64,000 nt of DNA. It comes from Janthinobacterium tructae (lineage in GTDB: Bacteria > Pseudomonadota > Gammaproteobacteria > Burkholderiales > Burkholderiaceae_D). The notes under the pieces are model-generated. The model was not told the DNA's origin. It was given only the letters and a program-made list of their open reading frames with translations, and searched no databases. Made by a program: the position numbers and the translations under genes. Shown piece after piece: positions 1-8,143 of the stretch. Numbering within the stretch: the first letter of the stretch is position 1; each line of letters opens with the position of its first letter. The stretch is taken from assembly GCF_006517255.1 (NCBI RefSeq), contig NZ_CP041185.1, positions 5,828,001 through 5,892,000 of the forward strand, written 5' to 3'.

Positions 1-2
1 CG

Positions 3-1286
3 CGCATCGAGGTGGACCGCCAGCTGCGCGCCGTGGCGCTGGCCCGCGTAGCGGCCGAACAGGATGCGGAAATCGCCGGCCACGCCAAGCTGGAAGCGGA
101 AACGGCCGCACTGGAACAGACCAAGGCGCGCGAAGCGGCCGAGCAGGCAGCCGCCGTGGCAGCGGCGCGTGAACTGGAAGAGCAGCAGCACGCCGCCAGC
201 CTGGCGCAGGAACGCGCCGAACTGGCGCGCCAGGCATCGGAACTGGCCGCCAGCCAGAATGACGCCGAGCAGGCCGCGGTCGATGCCGGCAAGGCGACGT
301 TGGCTGCGCAGGCGCAGGTGTCGCAACTGGCGCAGGAAAAAGCCCGGCAGGCGGAGCGCCTGCTGCAAGCCGAGCAGGAACGCCTGGCCGCAGAACAAGC
401 CGCCCTGGCCGCCTTGAAAGAAAAACTCGAAGCGGAAGCGCTGGCGTGTAACGCGGCGCAGGAACGCATCGCCGCAGAAGACGCGCAAGCCGAACTGCTG
501 CGCGGCCAGCACGCGGCCGAACAGGCCTTGCGGGAAGCGGCGCAAAAGGAAGCCGACGCCATTCGCATCCTGATGGACCAGGCGCTGGTCGAAGGCGAGC
601 AGAAAGCGGCTGCCGCGCAAGCCGTGCAGGCGCAGGCGCGCCTGGCCGTGGAACTGGGACAAGTGCATAGCGAGCGTGCCCGCGTGGAAGAAGACAAGGC
701 GCAAGCGGCCGACGCGCTGCTGGCGTCCGAGCGCGATTTCGTCGCTGCCGAACGCGAGTCGCTGGCCTTGATCGCGCAAAAACTGGTGCAGCAACGCCAG
801 ACCAGCAGCGCCGAAGAGCGCGCTTCGCAAGCCATCGCCGGCCGTCTGGAGGCGGAAAAGCAGGCGACGGCGGCCGCTGAAACGCGCGCCGCCATGGAAC
901 AGCAGGCGCTCGACGCCATGCGCCAGCGCGAGCAGCTGGAACGGGTCGCACAGCAGGCCGCCAGCGAGAAACTCGCCGCGCAGCAAGCCTTGCTGGCCAG
1001 CGCCCAGGCGCATGCGGCCCTGCAGCGCAAGGCCGCCGAGACCACGCGCGCGATGGCCGCCGCCAGGCAGCAATTGCTGGAACAGGACACGGCGCGCGCG
1101 CAGCAGCAAGAGCGTGAACTGGCCGCCCTGCGCGCCAGCCTGGAGCAGCCGCAAACGGTCTTTTCCAGCTCGCTGACCGCCGCCCGCGCTAAAGCCGAAC
1201 AAGTCAGCTCGGCCAGTTTGACGCGTGAAGTGATCGAACGCTTGACGCAGCCGAATGAAGCTGGCGCCGTCTGGCGCTCACGTTAA
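3..1286 (+). CDS. Ala/Glu/Gln-rich coiled-coil protein, C-terminal part (5' end outside window)
   Basis: The frame is open to the left edge, so the true start lies outside the window; an in-frame GTG at 12 is probably internal. About 428 codons are visible. Almost all of the product is a long charged helix rich in Ala, Glu, Gln and Arg with heptad-like spacing, resembling TolA-type or cytoskeletal coiled coils. Only the last 45 residues (from about TVFSSSLTAARAKAE) are less repetitive. No enzymatic motif, signal peptide or membrane segment is visible in this part. It ends at TAA just before a strong hairpin shared with the convergent gene. Function unknown; the N-terminal domain that would define it is missing. 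Confidence 0.8.
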   Translation, partial: RIEVDRQLRAVALARVAAEQDAEIAGHAKLEAETAALEQTKAREAAEQAAAVAAARELEEQQHAASLAQERAELARQASELAASQNDAEQAAVDAGKATLAAQAQVSQLAQEKARQAERLLQAEQERLAAEQAALAALKEKLEAEALACNAAQERIAAEDAQAELLRGQHAAEQALREAAQKEADAIRILMDQALVEGEQKAAAAQAVQAQARLAVELGQVHSERARVEEDKAQAADALLASERDFVAAERESLALIAQKLVQQRQTSSAEERASQAIAGRLEAEKQATAAAETRAAMEQQALDAMRQREQLERVAQQAASEKLAAQQALLASAQAHAALQRKAAETTRAMAAARQQLLEQDTARAQQQERELAALRASLEQPQTVFSSSLTAARAKAEQVSSASLTREVIERLTQPNEAGAVWRSR

Positions 1287-1294
1287 CAGAATTC

Positions 1295-1321
1295 GAAACC
1301 AGTCCCAGCGGGACTGGTTTC
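1295..1321. terminator. Bidirectional hairpin terminator
   Basis: A perfect 12-bp stem (1295-1306 with 1310-1321) has a 3-nt loop AGC and ends in TTTC or GAAA on either side. It lies exactly between two convergent stop codons (1286 on plus, 1326 on minus), so it probably ends both transcripts. Confidence 0.8.
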
Positions 1322-1325
1322 GTCA

Positions 1326-2279
1326 TCAAAACTTCCGTCCCACCCCCACCAGAATCAAATCGGCATCGCGGTGATAATCGGTGACGACCCGGTTCCACGC
1401 CACTTGCGCCACCCAGCGGCGGTCGAGGTGGTAGCGGGCTGTGGCCGATAGCAAGCCTGTCAGGCGCGTGCCGTGGCCCTGGGTGTCGCGCCCGTCCCAC
1501 GCCAGGTAGGGGCCGCCGCCCATGCCGAATTCCACCTTTTCATTGAGTGAACGGATCAGCCACAGCTGGGCGGCCACGCCGCGCCGGTGCGCCAGGTCGG
1601 CATCGCCTTCATCGAGGGCGGTGACCGTCCAGTCCACGTATTTTCCCGCCGCGCGCCGGTATTCCAGGGTGAACGGGCGCGCGCTTTCCGAGCGCAAGCT
1701 GTTGACGATGGTGTGGCCCGTCGAGAGTGTCAATGTGTCGTCGTGGGCCCAGTTCTGCAAGTGCAGCTTGGCGCCCGGCACGCCGTCATAGCGGTAGCCG
1801 GCGCCGATCATCAGGTGCGTGGTATTGTCCTTGCCGCTGGGGCGGATGCGGTTGATTTGCGCTTGCGCATACCAGCGATTGTCGAATTGCCAGCGCGCCT
1901 GCAGGCTGACGATGGAGCCCCAGCCATGGTCATTGTCGAAGTTGTGCAGGCCGTCGTCGGTCCTGGCCGTGTCGAAGAAGAAGTAGCGACCCACGCCGGC
2001 GCCCAGCATCAGGCCCTGCTCCACTTTTTTCGTGCGCAGCCAGAACTGGCCCGCCATGCCGTCGCGGTGATGGTCTTCGGGGTGGCCTTCGTTGATATAC
2101 GACAGGCTGACGGCGTTGTAGTGTCCCACCGGCTGCGTGTAGCTGACGGCGGCCACAAAGGTGCGCTCATTGGTCGAACTGACTTTCAGGGCGCCGGCCA
2201 TGCCGGAGATATCCTGTGCCTGGACGGAGAGGGGAAGCGAGACGGCCAGCAAGGCCAGGACAGGGTGGCAGATGCGCAT
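1326..2279 (-). CDS. Predicted outer-membrane beta-barrel protein
   Basis: 317 residues. The N-terminus (MRICHPVLALLAVSLPLS..AQA) is a typical Sec signal peptide. The mature part alternates short polar and hydrophobic/aromatic stretches (for example YNAVSLSYIN, RWYAQAQINRI, RWVAQVAWNRVV) and ends in a terminal Phe (VGVGRKF). Both are hallmarks of proteins inserted by the Bam machinery. It looks like a small barrel with paired strand repeats; the two halves (GAGVGRYFFFDT and GMGGGPYLAWDG) resemble each other. No family was recognised with certainty and the cargo or role is unknown. An operator-like dyad lies in the upstream region. Confidence 0.65.
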   Translation of the reverse strand: MRICHPVLALLAVSLPLSVQAQDISGMAGALKVSSTNERTFVAAVSYTQPVGHYNAVSLSYINEGHPEDHHRDGMAGQFWLRTKKVEQGLMLGAGVGRYFFFDTARTDDGLHNFDNDHGWGSIVSLQARWQFDNRWYAQAQINRIRPSGKDNTTHLMIGAGYRYDGVPGAKLHLQNWAHDDTLTLSTGHTIVNSLRSESARPFTLEYRRAAGKYVDWTVTALDEGDADLAHRRGVAAQLWLIRSLNEKVEFGMGGGPYLAWDGRDTQGHGTRLTGLLSATARYHLDRRWVAQVAWNRVVTDYHRDADLILVGVGRKF

Positions 2280-2353
2280 GACATTTCCGGTGATGATGCA
2301 GGCTGAAGGTTGGCTGGCTGGGCATCATGCGAAGGCACAATCACCACGCACAT

Positions 2354-2368
2354 TTACTACATTAGTAA
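2354..2368. promoter_or_regulatory. Operator-like dyad upstream of the beta-barrel gene
   Basis: A perfect 6-3-6 palindrome, TTACTA-CAT-TAGTAA, lies about 75 bp upstream of the start codon at 2279 in an AT-rich patch that stands out from the GC-rich surroundings. Position and symmetry suit a regulator binding site. Which regulator binds is unknown. Confidence 0.35.
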
Positions 2369-2524
2369 AATGTCTCAGTCAGAACTAATTGCCCTAGTGT
2401 ATAAGAAAGTGAGAATGTGTGAGGCGCGCCAATGATGCGGCGGGAGGGGAGGCGCCGGCCTGGACGGGCTGGCCGGCGCGATGTTGCTGGAGCTACTGGA
2501 ATTGCGGTCGTATTACTGTCTCTA

Positions 2525-2899
2525 TTACTGGCTCAAGACGACTTTGTCGGCAAAATATTCCGTCTCGCCGAAGCATTGCGTCGGCACCCCCTTGTGCTGG
2601 CTGTAGGTGACGAGGATGCGCTTGCCGGCGGCAGCCGTCAGTTGCTTCGCCACTTCTTCATTGCGCACGCTGAACTGGAATTTTTCCGGGATGGTGCCCG
2701 GCAGCGCCGTCAGCAGCAATTCACCCTCCCATGTCTTGCAGATCCAGCCCCGCTTGGAGAACTTTTGCAGGTAGCCCGCACGTTCGCCTTCCGAGTACGA
2801 GAAGCTGAGAGCCATCCACGTGTAGGCGGCCAGCAGCAGGAAGCCGGCCACGAGGAAGATGACGAAGGCGAAGGTGACTTTTTTGGTCGTAGGGGTCAT
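2525..2899 (-). CDS. Small membrane-anchored protein of unknown function
   Basis: 124 residues. A single N-terminal transmembrane helix (about residues 8-30, VTFAFVIFLVAGFLLLAAYTW) is followed by a small soluble domain with two Cys (the WICKTW and PTQCFG motifs). There is no lipobox, so this is probably an inner-membrane-anchored periplasmic domain. It lies 33 bp downstream of the tandem TerD protein in the same direction, so it may be the last gene of the Ter operon. No good Shine-Dalgarno is visible before its ATG. Short proteins of this kind are widespread in Burkholderiales without an assigned role. Confidence 0.6.
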   Translation of the reverse strand: MTPTTKKVTFAFVIFLVAGFLLLAAYTWMALSFSYSEGERAGYLQKFSKRGWICKTWEGELLLTALPGTIPEKFQFSVRNEEVAKQLTAAAGKRILVTYSQHKGVPTQCFGETEYFADKVVLSQ

Positions 2900-2932
2900 G
2901 TTAGGGGGTGAATTGTTTAGTTGGAGAAAGAT

Positions 2933-4171
2933 TTAGTCTTTCCGTCCGGCTTTCCAGTTAAGACCAAAGTTATATCTTTCGTCCATGGCCTGGTGCGCCG
3001 TGATTTTACCTTGGCCGCCGAAGTATTCCACCAATTTTGTCACCTGCAGGTTGCCGCCGTGGTTTTCCAGCATGGCGATGGCGCACATGGCGTGCGAGCT
3101 GTCCGTGTCGAGGCGCACTTCCACGGTAGGCTGGCCGGGGATCTCGATCGTCACGACGCCATCGGTGGCGGCCCAGTTCGGCACGCCTTCGTAGATGAAG
3201 GCGTATACGAGCACGCGCTTGATCTGCTCGAAATGGGTGCCGTTGATGAAGATGTTTTCGCCACTGCTGACGCTGCCCGTGCGGTCGTCGCCTTCCAGGT
3301 GAATGTACGGCGGACGGTCGTAGGCGCCCCAGCTGTTGCCCAAGGCCTGCACGGCGCTCTTGCTGCCATTGCTCATTTCGAACAGGCAGCCGATATCGAG
3401 GTCGATGCCGCCCGAACGGCTGGCCGGCTTGTTGAACAGCTTGCCGAGAAAGCCCGTGTCCAGCTTCGAGGCGGGCGCCTGGCCTTGCGCGGCGTTCTGG
3501 TTCCAGTTCAGGTTGACGCGGATGCGGCCATAGCCGCCGCTGTCGCGCTTGTCGAGCGAAATCTTGTCGCCGCGTTTTTCCAGGCGGATTTTCGACAGCG
3601 AGATTTTATTTGCCGGTGGTGGCGGTGGCGCTGCTGGCGTGGACACGGGAGCAGGGGACGACGAAGCCGCCTCGCTGCCGCCAAAGTGCTTCAGCAGCGC
3701 CGCCAGGCCGCCGGCAAAGCCCTGGCCCACGGCGCCGAAGCGCCAGCTGCCGTCGCGGCGATACAGTTCGCCGATGATGACGGCTTTCTCGTCCTGGAAG
3801 TCATTGCCCGTGAAGGCGAAGGTGGCCGCCTGGCCCAGCGCCATGCTGGAGTTGCCCAGCGCGCGCATGCTGCCCTGGTCCGTCGCCGCCGTAAATACCA
3901 GCTTGTCGATCGAGGCTGGCAGACGGGAAAGGTCGACCTGGAAGGTGGAGCGGGGGCCGTTCAAGTCCACCGTGATGGCGTTGTCCGGCGCGCTTTTCTG
4001 GTTGAAGAACACCATGTAGCGGTCGTCCGACAGCTTGCCGGCCGCATCGACGCCGAAGCAGCTGACGTCCACTTCCATCGAACCCGAAACGATATCGAGC
4101 GTGACGGCAAACGGGCCATTCAAGCCCAGGTCAGCCAGTTTGCCTTTTTGTCCGCGTGTGAAATTGGTCAT
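2933..4171 (-). CDS. TerA-like protein with two TerD-type domains
   Basis: 412 residues from the ATG at 4171, chosen because it follows a GAAGGGA Shine-Dalgarno and overlaps the upstream stop by 4 bp; the longer frame to 4321 would overlap the previous gene. Residues 1-165 form a TerD domain (EVDVSCFGVDAAGKL, SDDRYMVFFNQ, GELYRRDGSWRFGAVGQGF). Residues 170-188 are a Pro/Ala linker. Residues 189-412 form a second, TerA-type domain (GGIDLDIGCLFEMSNG, DDRTGS, SGENIFING, RVLVYAFIYEG, MCAIAMLENHGG). TerD domains bind Ca2+ through acidic residues, and Ter proteins respond to tellurite, oxidative and other stresses at the inner membrane surface. Last of the six overlapping genes. Confidence 0.85.
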   Translation of the reverse strand: MTNFTRGQKGKLADLGLNGPFAVTLDIVSGSMEVDVSCFGVDAAGKLSDDRYMVFFNQKSAPDNAITVDLNGPRSTFQVDLSRLPASIDKLVFTAATDQGSMRALGNSSMALGQAATFAFTGNDFQDEKAVIIGELYRRDGSWRFGAVGQGFAGGLAALLKHFGGSEAASSSPAPVSTPAAPPPPPANKISLSKIRLEKRGDKISLDKRDSGGYGRIRVNLNWNQNAAQGQAPASKLDTGFLGKLFNKPASRSGGIDLDIGCLFEMSNGSKSAVQALGNSWGAYDRPPYIHLEGDDRTGSVSSGENIFINGTHFEQIKRVLVYAFIYEGVPNWAATDGVVTIEIPGQPTVEVRLDTDSSHAMCAIAMLENHGGNLQVTKLVEYFGGQGKITAHQAMDERYNFGLNWKAGRKD

Positions 4172-5154
4172 GGTCGTGCAATCCCTTCGTCGCTTGAGAG
4201 TTGAGTCAATGAGGTAGTCGGCAGGTGCGCCGGTGCCGCGTCGGCCACATGGCGGATGCCGAACAGGCGCGCCTGTTCGATGATGCGCTGCGCCCAGCTG
4301 GAGTGGGTCGCCACTTCGCACATCGATTCCTGCATGCGGAACACGGCCGGGCTATCCGGGTCGATGATGCGCAGCGCCAGTTCGATGTCCGACTGCGCCA
4401 CCTGGTAGTGGCGCTCGATCTGCGGCACCTGGTCCGGGTGGATGGCCGTCTTGGCGATCATGCCGTGCGCCATGTCCTGCGCCACTTCGGCGTCCAGCCA
4501 GCTGCCCTGCGACAGGTGCTCGAAGACGGGTGCCGTCAGCTGGAAACCGTGCGGCTTGAAGATGGTCACCAGGCGGCCGATGACCTGGCCCAGCGGCGTC
4601 TGGTAAATGGTGCCGCTGGTGGGGCGGCGCAGTCCCAGCAGGGCCAGCAGATCGTTGCCGCCGATGCGCAGGGCCAGGATGCGGCGCCGCACTTCCGGCG
4701 CCGATAAAATGATGCGGAACTGCTTCATTTCCTCGTCGTCGAACACTTCCGCCGTTTCCAGCGTCGGCATCAGCAAATGGTGCGTGTGGCGCACCAGCTC
4801 GAAATACGCGGCGAAGTTGTGGCGCGTGGACTTGGGCAGCACGAAGCCGCTCAATTTGTCGGCGCCGGGCATGGCCAGCACGCGCGCCAGCACCTCGAGA
4901 TTACGCACGCGCACGAAGCGCAAGGTATCGGACTCGTCGCACATGTTTTGCAGCGCCAGCGACAAATTGAACAGCGCGTAACTGAGGTCGCGTTCCGCGA
5001 TGGCGTCTTCGGTGCAAAGTATGACCGAGCGCAAATGGCTGAATTTGTCGCCATTGGCGATCGCCAGCAAGTCCTTGTGCGTGGTCGGCACATACATGGA
5101 GGCGCCCAGCGCCGCCTTGTGTTCGCTTTGTGGGTGTAGGGAGTTGTTATCCAT
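4168..5154 (-). CDS. HpcH/HpaI aldolase or citrate-lyase-like protein of the Ter operon
   Basis: 328 residues. Motifs of the citrate-lyase beta / HpcH-HpaI TIM barrel are visible: LRFVRVRN, GFVLPKST, LMPTLETAEV, ALRIGGNDLLALLG and KTAIHPDQV. Family members cleave or form C-C bonds with Mg2+ and an acidic substrate. In Ter operons this branch is predicted to act on a small metabolite made with the ATP-grasp and PRTase neighbours. The start overlaps the StiP gene by 8 bp and the stop overlaps the TerA-like start by 4 bp, which suggests translational coupling. The substrate is unknown. The family call is firm; the pathway role is inferred from neighbours. Confidence 0.8.
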   Translation of the reverse strand: MDNNSLHPQSEHKAALGASMYVPTTHKDLLAIANGDKFSHLRSVILCTEDAIAERDLSYALFNLSLALQNMCDESDTLRFVRVRNLEVLARVLAMPGADKLSGFVLPKSTRHNFAAYFELVRHTHHLLMPTLETAEVFDDEEMKQFRIILSAPEVRRRILALRIGGNDLLALLGLRRPTSGTIYQTPLGQVIGRLVTIFKPHGFQLTAPVFEHLSQGSWLDAEVAQDMAHGMIAKTAIHPDQVPQIERHYQVAQSDIELALRIIDPDSPAVFRMQESMCEVATHSSWAQRIIEQARLFGIRHVADAAPAHLPTTSLTQLSSDEGIARP

Positions 5155-6253
5155 CGACTGCGCTCCTGATAAGGGCGACCGCCTGGTAGGGCAGCGCCGG
5201 TTCTACTGTGACGGGTATGGCTTTTTCCTGCGCCAGAAGCAGCAAATGTGCCACGTCCGGCGCATTCGTGTCGCGCACGATCAGGCGCTCGGGCACGCGG
5301 CGCAGCAGCACGCGCGTCGCTTCGCCGATGCCTGGCTTGATCAGGTTGATGTCGCTGATGCCGTATTGCTGCTGCGCAGCGGCCATGTAGGCTTGCGAGC
5401 GTGCCGCCATGGCTGGCGCATCGCTCGCTTCGGCCAGGGGGACGCCGCTGCTGGCGGCGATCGCCATGGCGTCGGCCACCAGGCCGTCGGCGAAATCGCG
5501 CGACTGGTCGTGCTGCTCGAACTGCGCGTAGTACACGCAGCCGTGGAAGTCGTCGGGGCCGATGGCATCATTCAACACGGAGCGGCTGACCAGGCCCGAG
5601 ACGGTGGCGTTCAAAATGCTCGACGGGATCAGGTAGTCGCTGGCCGAGGCGGCGCAGGCGGCCGTGCCTGCCAGGTCGGCCAGCACGAACAGGCCGCCGT
5701 CGACGGCCGTGCCATGGGCCGCGTTGAAATCGTTGACCGTCTGGCGCAATTCGCGTGAAATCACGCCCTTGCCCGTCCAGCCATCGACGAAGACGAGGGA
5801 GGCGTCACCGTGGCCCTGCGCCAGGATGTGTTTCAAGGCATTCGCATCGATGCCGCGGTCGCGGATGATGGAGACGGAATAATGGCTGCACTCGCGCTGG
5901 AATACCTGGCGCAGCAAGTGCCCCAGGATGACGCCCACAGGTGTGCCCGCGCGCGCCAGCGACACCAGCGTGATGGCGCCAGTGCGGCGCGCCGCGATCA
6001 GGGCCGCCAGGCGCAGGCAGTCGCGCGCCATCTGCAGGCGGTTGGCAGCAAACGCGCTCTGGAACAGGGCCAGGTAGGCGGGCGAGGGCAGGGATTCGGG
6101 CGACAGCATCTCGCTGTAGTGGCGCTGGCCCGACTGGATCAAACGCTCTTTTTCGGCCAGGTCGAGGATGGGCTCGAGCGCCATCGGCGTGAGCAGAAAC
6201 TCGACGTCTTCCTGGCGGTAGCTGCCGCTGAAATGCTGCGTGCTGTCGGTCAT
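5147..6253 (-). CDS. StiP-family protein with C-terminal PELOTA-type RNA-binding domain
   Basis: 368 residues from the ATG at 6253, chosen because it overlaps the HAD stop by 4 bp; the longer frame to 6499 runs inside the HAD gene. Conserved blocks are GSYRQEDVEFLL (10-21), HYSEML (45-50), SLARAGTPVG (98-107), HYSVSIIRDRGID (124-136) and FVDGWTGKG (155-163). The last ~85 residues (DINLIKPGIGEATRVLLRRVP onwards) look like the PELOTA RNA-binding fold found in such proteins. The family has been annotated as cysteine-protease-like StiP, but the SLARAGTP and VDGWTGKG blocks also resemble a phosphoribosyltransferase core. A nucleotide-processing role is therefore as plausible as proteolysis. Confidence 0.75.
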   Translation of the reverse strand: MTDSTQHFSGSYRQEDVEFLLTPMALEPILDLAEKERLIQSGQRHYSEMLSPESLPSPAYLALFQSAFAANRLQMARDCLRLAALIAARRTGAITLVSLARAGTPVGVILGHLLRQVFQRECSHYSVSIIRDRGIDANALKHILAQGHGDASLVFVDGWTGKGVISRELRQTVNDFNAAHGTAVDGGLFVLADLAGTAACAASASDYLIPSSILNATVSGLVSRSVLNDAIGPDDFHGCVYYAQFEQHDQSRDFADGLVADAMAIAASSGVPLAEASDAPAMAARSQAYMAAAQQQYGISDINLIKPGIGEATRVLLRRVPERLIVRDTNAPDVAHLLLLAQEKAIPVTVEPALPYQAVALIRSAVDG

Positions 6254-7038
6254 AGCGCCGCCACCGTGAGTGCCGCCAGCTGGGTGCCGTTGGGGATGAT
6301 GGCGTAATCGCAGGCAGCCATGAAACGCGCGTCCGAACGGCTGTCGCCCATGCCGAAGCTGACGATGGGGCCATGTTCGGCTTCCAGTTCCGCGCGCAGG
6401 TAGGCCACGGCGCGCGCCTTGTTCAGGGTCTTCGGCAGCACGGCCAGGTTGTTGCCGTTGCGGTGGATGAAGTAGTCCGAACCTTCGGCGGCGATCCACT
6501 GCTGCAGCACTTGCTCTTCGATGTCGGCCAGGCGTTCGCCGCGCGCTTCATGGTCCTTGACGACGATGTAGAACGGCGTGTTGTAATCCTCGATCAGGCG
6601 CGCGCGCGAGGGCATGCCCGTCTTGATCTGGAAATCGTCGATGATGCGCATGGCATCCTGCAGGCCGGGCAGCGCCGTCTGCATGTCGCTTTGCATCAGG
6701 GCCAGCCAGCCGGCGTCGAGCGCGCCGCCCGGCTGCAGCACGATGCCGCCGTAATCGAGCACGCTGTAGCTGGTAAACGGCAGGTCGACCCGGCGAAACG
6801 CGTCGCCATTTCTCGCCGTGGCGGGGATCAGCGTCATGCCGCTTTGGGCGAATTCAAAGAAGGCGCGCTGGCGCGCCGTCGTAAACGAACAGGCGTCGCC
6901 ATTTTTCAAATAGGCGGCCGCTTGCAGGTCGGTCTCGCCCGGGCATTTTTTCGGGGTCTGGAACAGTGTGTCGTCCAGATCAACAAACAGGAATTTCTTC
7001 AATTTTGGTCTCTGACTGAAAGTGGAACAGGCGGCCAT
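6250..7038 (-). CDS. HAD-superfamily phosphatase of the Ter operon
   Basis: 262 residues. The DxDxT nucleophile motif (D20, D22 in VDLDDTLF) and the late acidic motif GMGDSRSDARF mark a haloacid-dehalogenase hydrolase with a Cof-type cap between them; a conserved Lys (LNKARAVAYL) sits in between. It probably removes phosphate from the operon's metabolite. The start is uncertain: the ATG at 7038 has no clear Shine-Dalgarno and overlaps the PRTase gene by 59 bp, whereas a TTG at 7002 follows CAGAGA and leaves a 23-bp overlap and still keeps the whole HAD fold. The stop overlaps the StiP start by 4 bp. Confidence 0.8.
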   Translation of the reverse strand: MAACSTFSQRPKLKKFLFVDLDDTLFQTPKKCPGETDLQAAAYLKNGDACSFTTARQRAFFEFAQSGMTLIPATARNGDAFRRVDLPFTSYSVLDYGGIVLQPGGALDAGWLALMQSDMQTALPGLQDAMRIIDDFQIKTGMPSRARLIEDYNTPFYIVVKDHEARGERLADIEEQVLQQWIAAEGSDYFIHRNGNNLAVLPKTLNKARAVAYLRAELEAEHGPIVSFGMGDSRSDARFMAACDYAIIPNGTQLAALTVAAL

Positions 7039-8143
7039 TCAACTGGCCGGCGAGTTGCATGAGGGCCGGGCTGGCCGGAGTTTCATGGCAGATGAAAACG
7101 TGCTGGTACTGGCCAGGCGCCACGTTGTACAGGTAATTGGCGATGCCTTCGCCGTAATTGTCGTCGCAGTTGACGATATGGCCGACGGAGCCCCACGACA
7201 GGATGGGCGAGCGCGTGGTCGATTGCACCACCACGTTCTTTCCCAGGCTTTCCAGTTCCCGCGCGAGCAGGAACGACGGGTGCATGAATTCGCCCGTGCC
7301 CAGCACCAGCACGGAGTCGCCGGCGCCGATTTCCTGCGCCAGTTGCACCGCCAGGCCTTGCGGCGGGGTCAAGGCGCGTCCCACGCCGATGCGCCCGAAG
7401 GCGGGGCTGGCGCCGCGTTCCGCATTCGCTTCGAAGCGCTGCGCGCTGGCCGCTACCGGAGCCGGCGCATCGCCGGCCTGGAAGGCGTAGTGGCCGGACA
7501 GCGCCGCGCCTATGGTCGTGGGCAGGCCGAAACGCTGCGTGAGCCCCGCGTTGGCGGCCTGGCCCATGAAATTGGTGATCACGCCCAGGTGCAGCTTTTC
7601 CAGCTGCGGATAGCGCGCGCGGCACACTTGCACCAGGTTGGCGAAGGTGTTGCCGGTCGACGCTTCATCGTCGATCAGCACCAGGCTGCGCGCGGTGGAA
7701 AACAGGGTGCTGGCCGCATCCGATAAATGCAAGAACTGGCGCGGCGCGTGGCTGTGCGATTCCTCGAACTCGAAGAAGGGCACTGTGCCCACGCGGTAGC
7801 GCGAGCTGTGCAAAAACAGCGCCTTGCAGGAAGAGCCGGGATTGGCGCGCAGCCAGGCTTCGAACACGCCCTGGCCCAGGCCGACGGCCGTTTCCGCCAT
7901 GGCGATGAAGACCACGGGGCCGGGCAGGCTGGGGGGGATTTGCGCGGCCAGGTCGTCGTGGATGGCTTGCATGGCGCGCGGCGTGACGGGCCAGTGCTTG
8001 CCCAGCACTTTCGACAGGAACAGGAAGCCGCGTTTGGCGTTGGCGCGTGCGGCAAAGCCGATCAGCCAGTCCAGCGGAAAGCGCGCCTCGTCCACCTTCA
8101 GGGTCAGCTCACCCGTGGGCATCTGCTTCTTGACGCTGTTCAT
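6980..8143 (-). CDS. Phosphoribosyltransferase with TRSP-type C-terminal domain
   Basis: 387 residues. The PRPP-binding signature of type I PRTases is clear at 154-167 (LVLIDDEASTGNTF), preceded by the GPVVFIAMAETAVGLGQGV block at 75-93 that forms the PRTase core. The C-terminal ~120 residues (GVGRALTPPQGLAVQLAQEI, VLGTGEFMHPSFLLARELE) match the domain seen at the end of Ter-linked PRTases. Predicted to transfer phosphoribose from PRPP to an unknown base-like acceptor. The start overlaps the ATP-grasp stop by 4 bp. Together with ATP-grasp and HAD it supports a nucleoside-like product for the operon. Confidence 0.85.
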   Translation of the reverse strand: MNSVKKQMPTGELTLKVDEARFPLDWLIGFAARANAKRGFLFLSKVLGKHWPVTPRAMQAIHDDLAAQIPPSLPGPVVFIAMAETAVGLGQGVFEAWLRANPGSSCKALFLHSSRYRVGTVPFFEFEESHSHAPRQFLHLSDAASTLFSTARSLVLIDDEASTGNTFANLVQVCRARYPQLEKLHLGVITNFMGQAANAGLTQRFGLPTTIGAALSGHYAFQAGDAPAPVAASAQRFEANAERGASPAFGRIGVGRALTPPQGLAVQLAQEIGAGDSVLVLGTGEFMHPSFLLARELESLGKNVVVQSTTRSPILSWGSVGHIVNCDDNYGEGIANYLYNVAPGQYQHVFICHETPASPALMQLAGQLNGRLFHFQSETKIEEIPVC

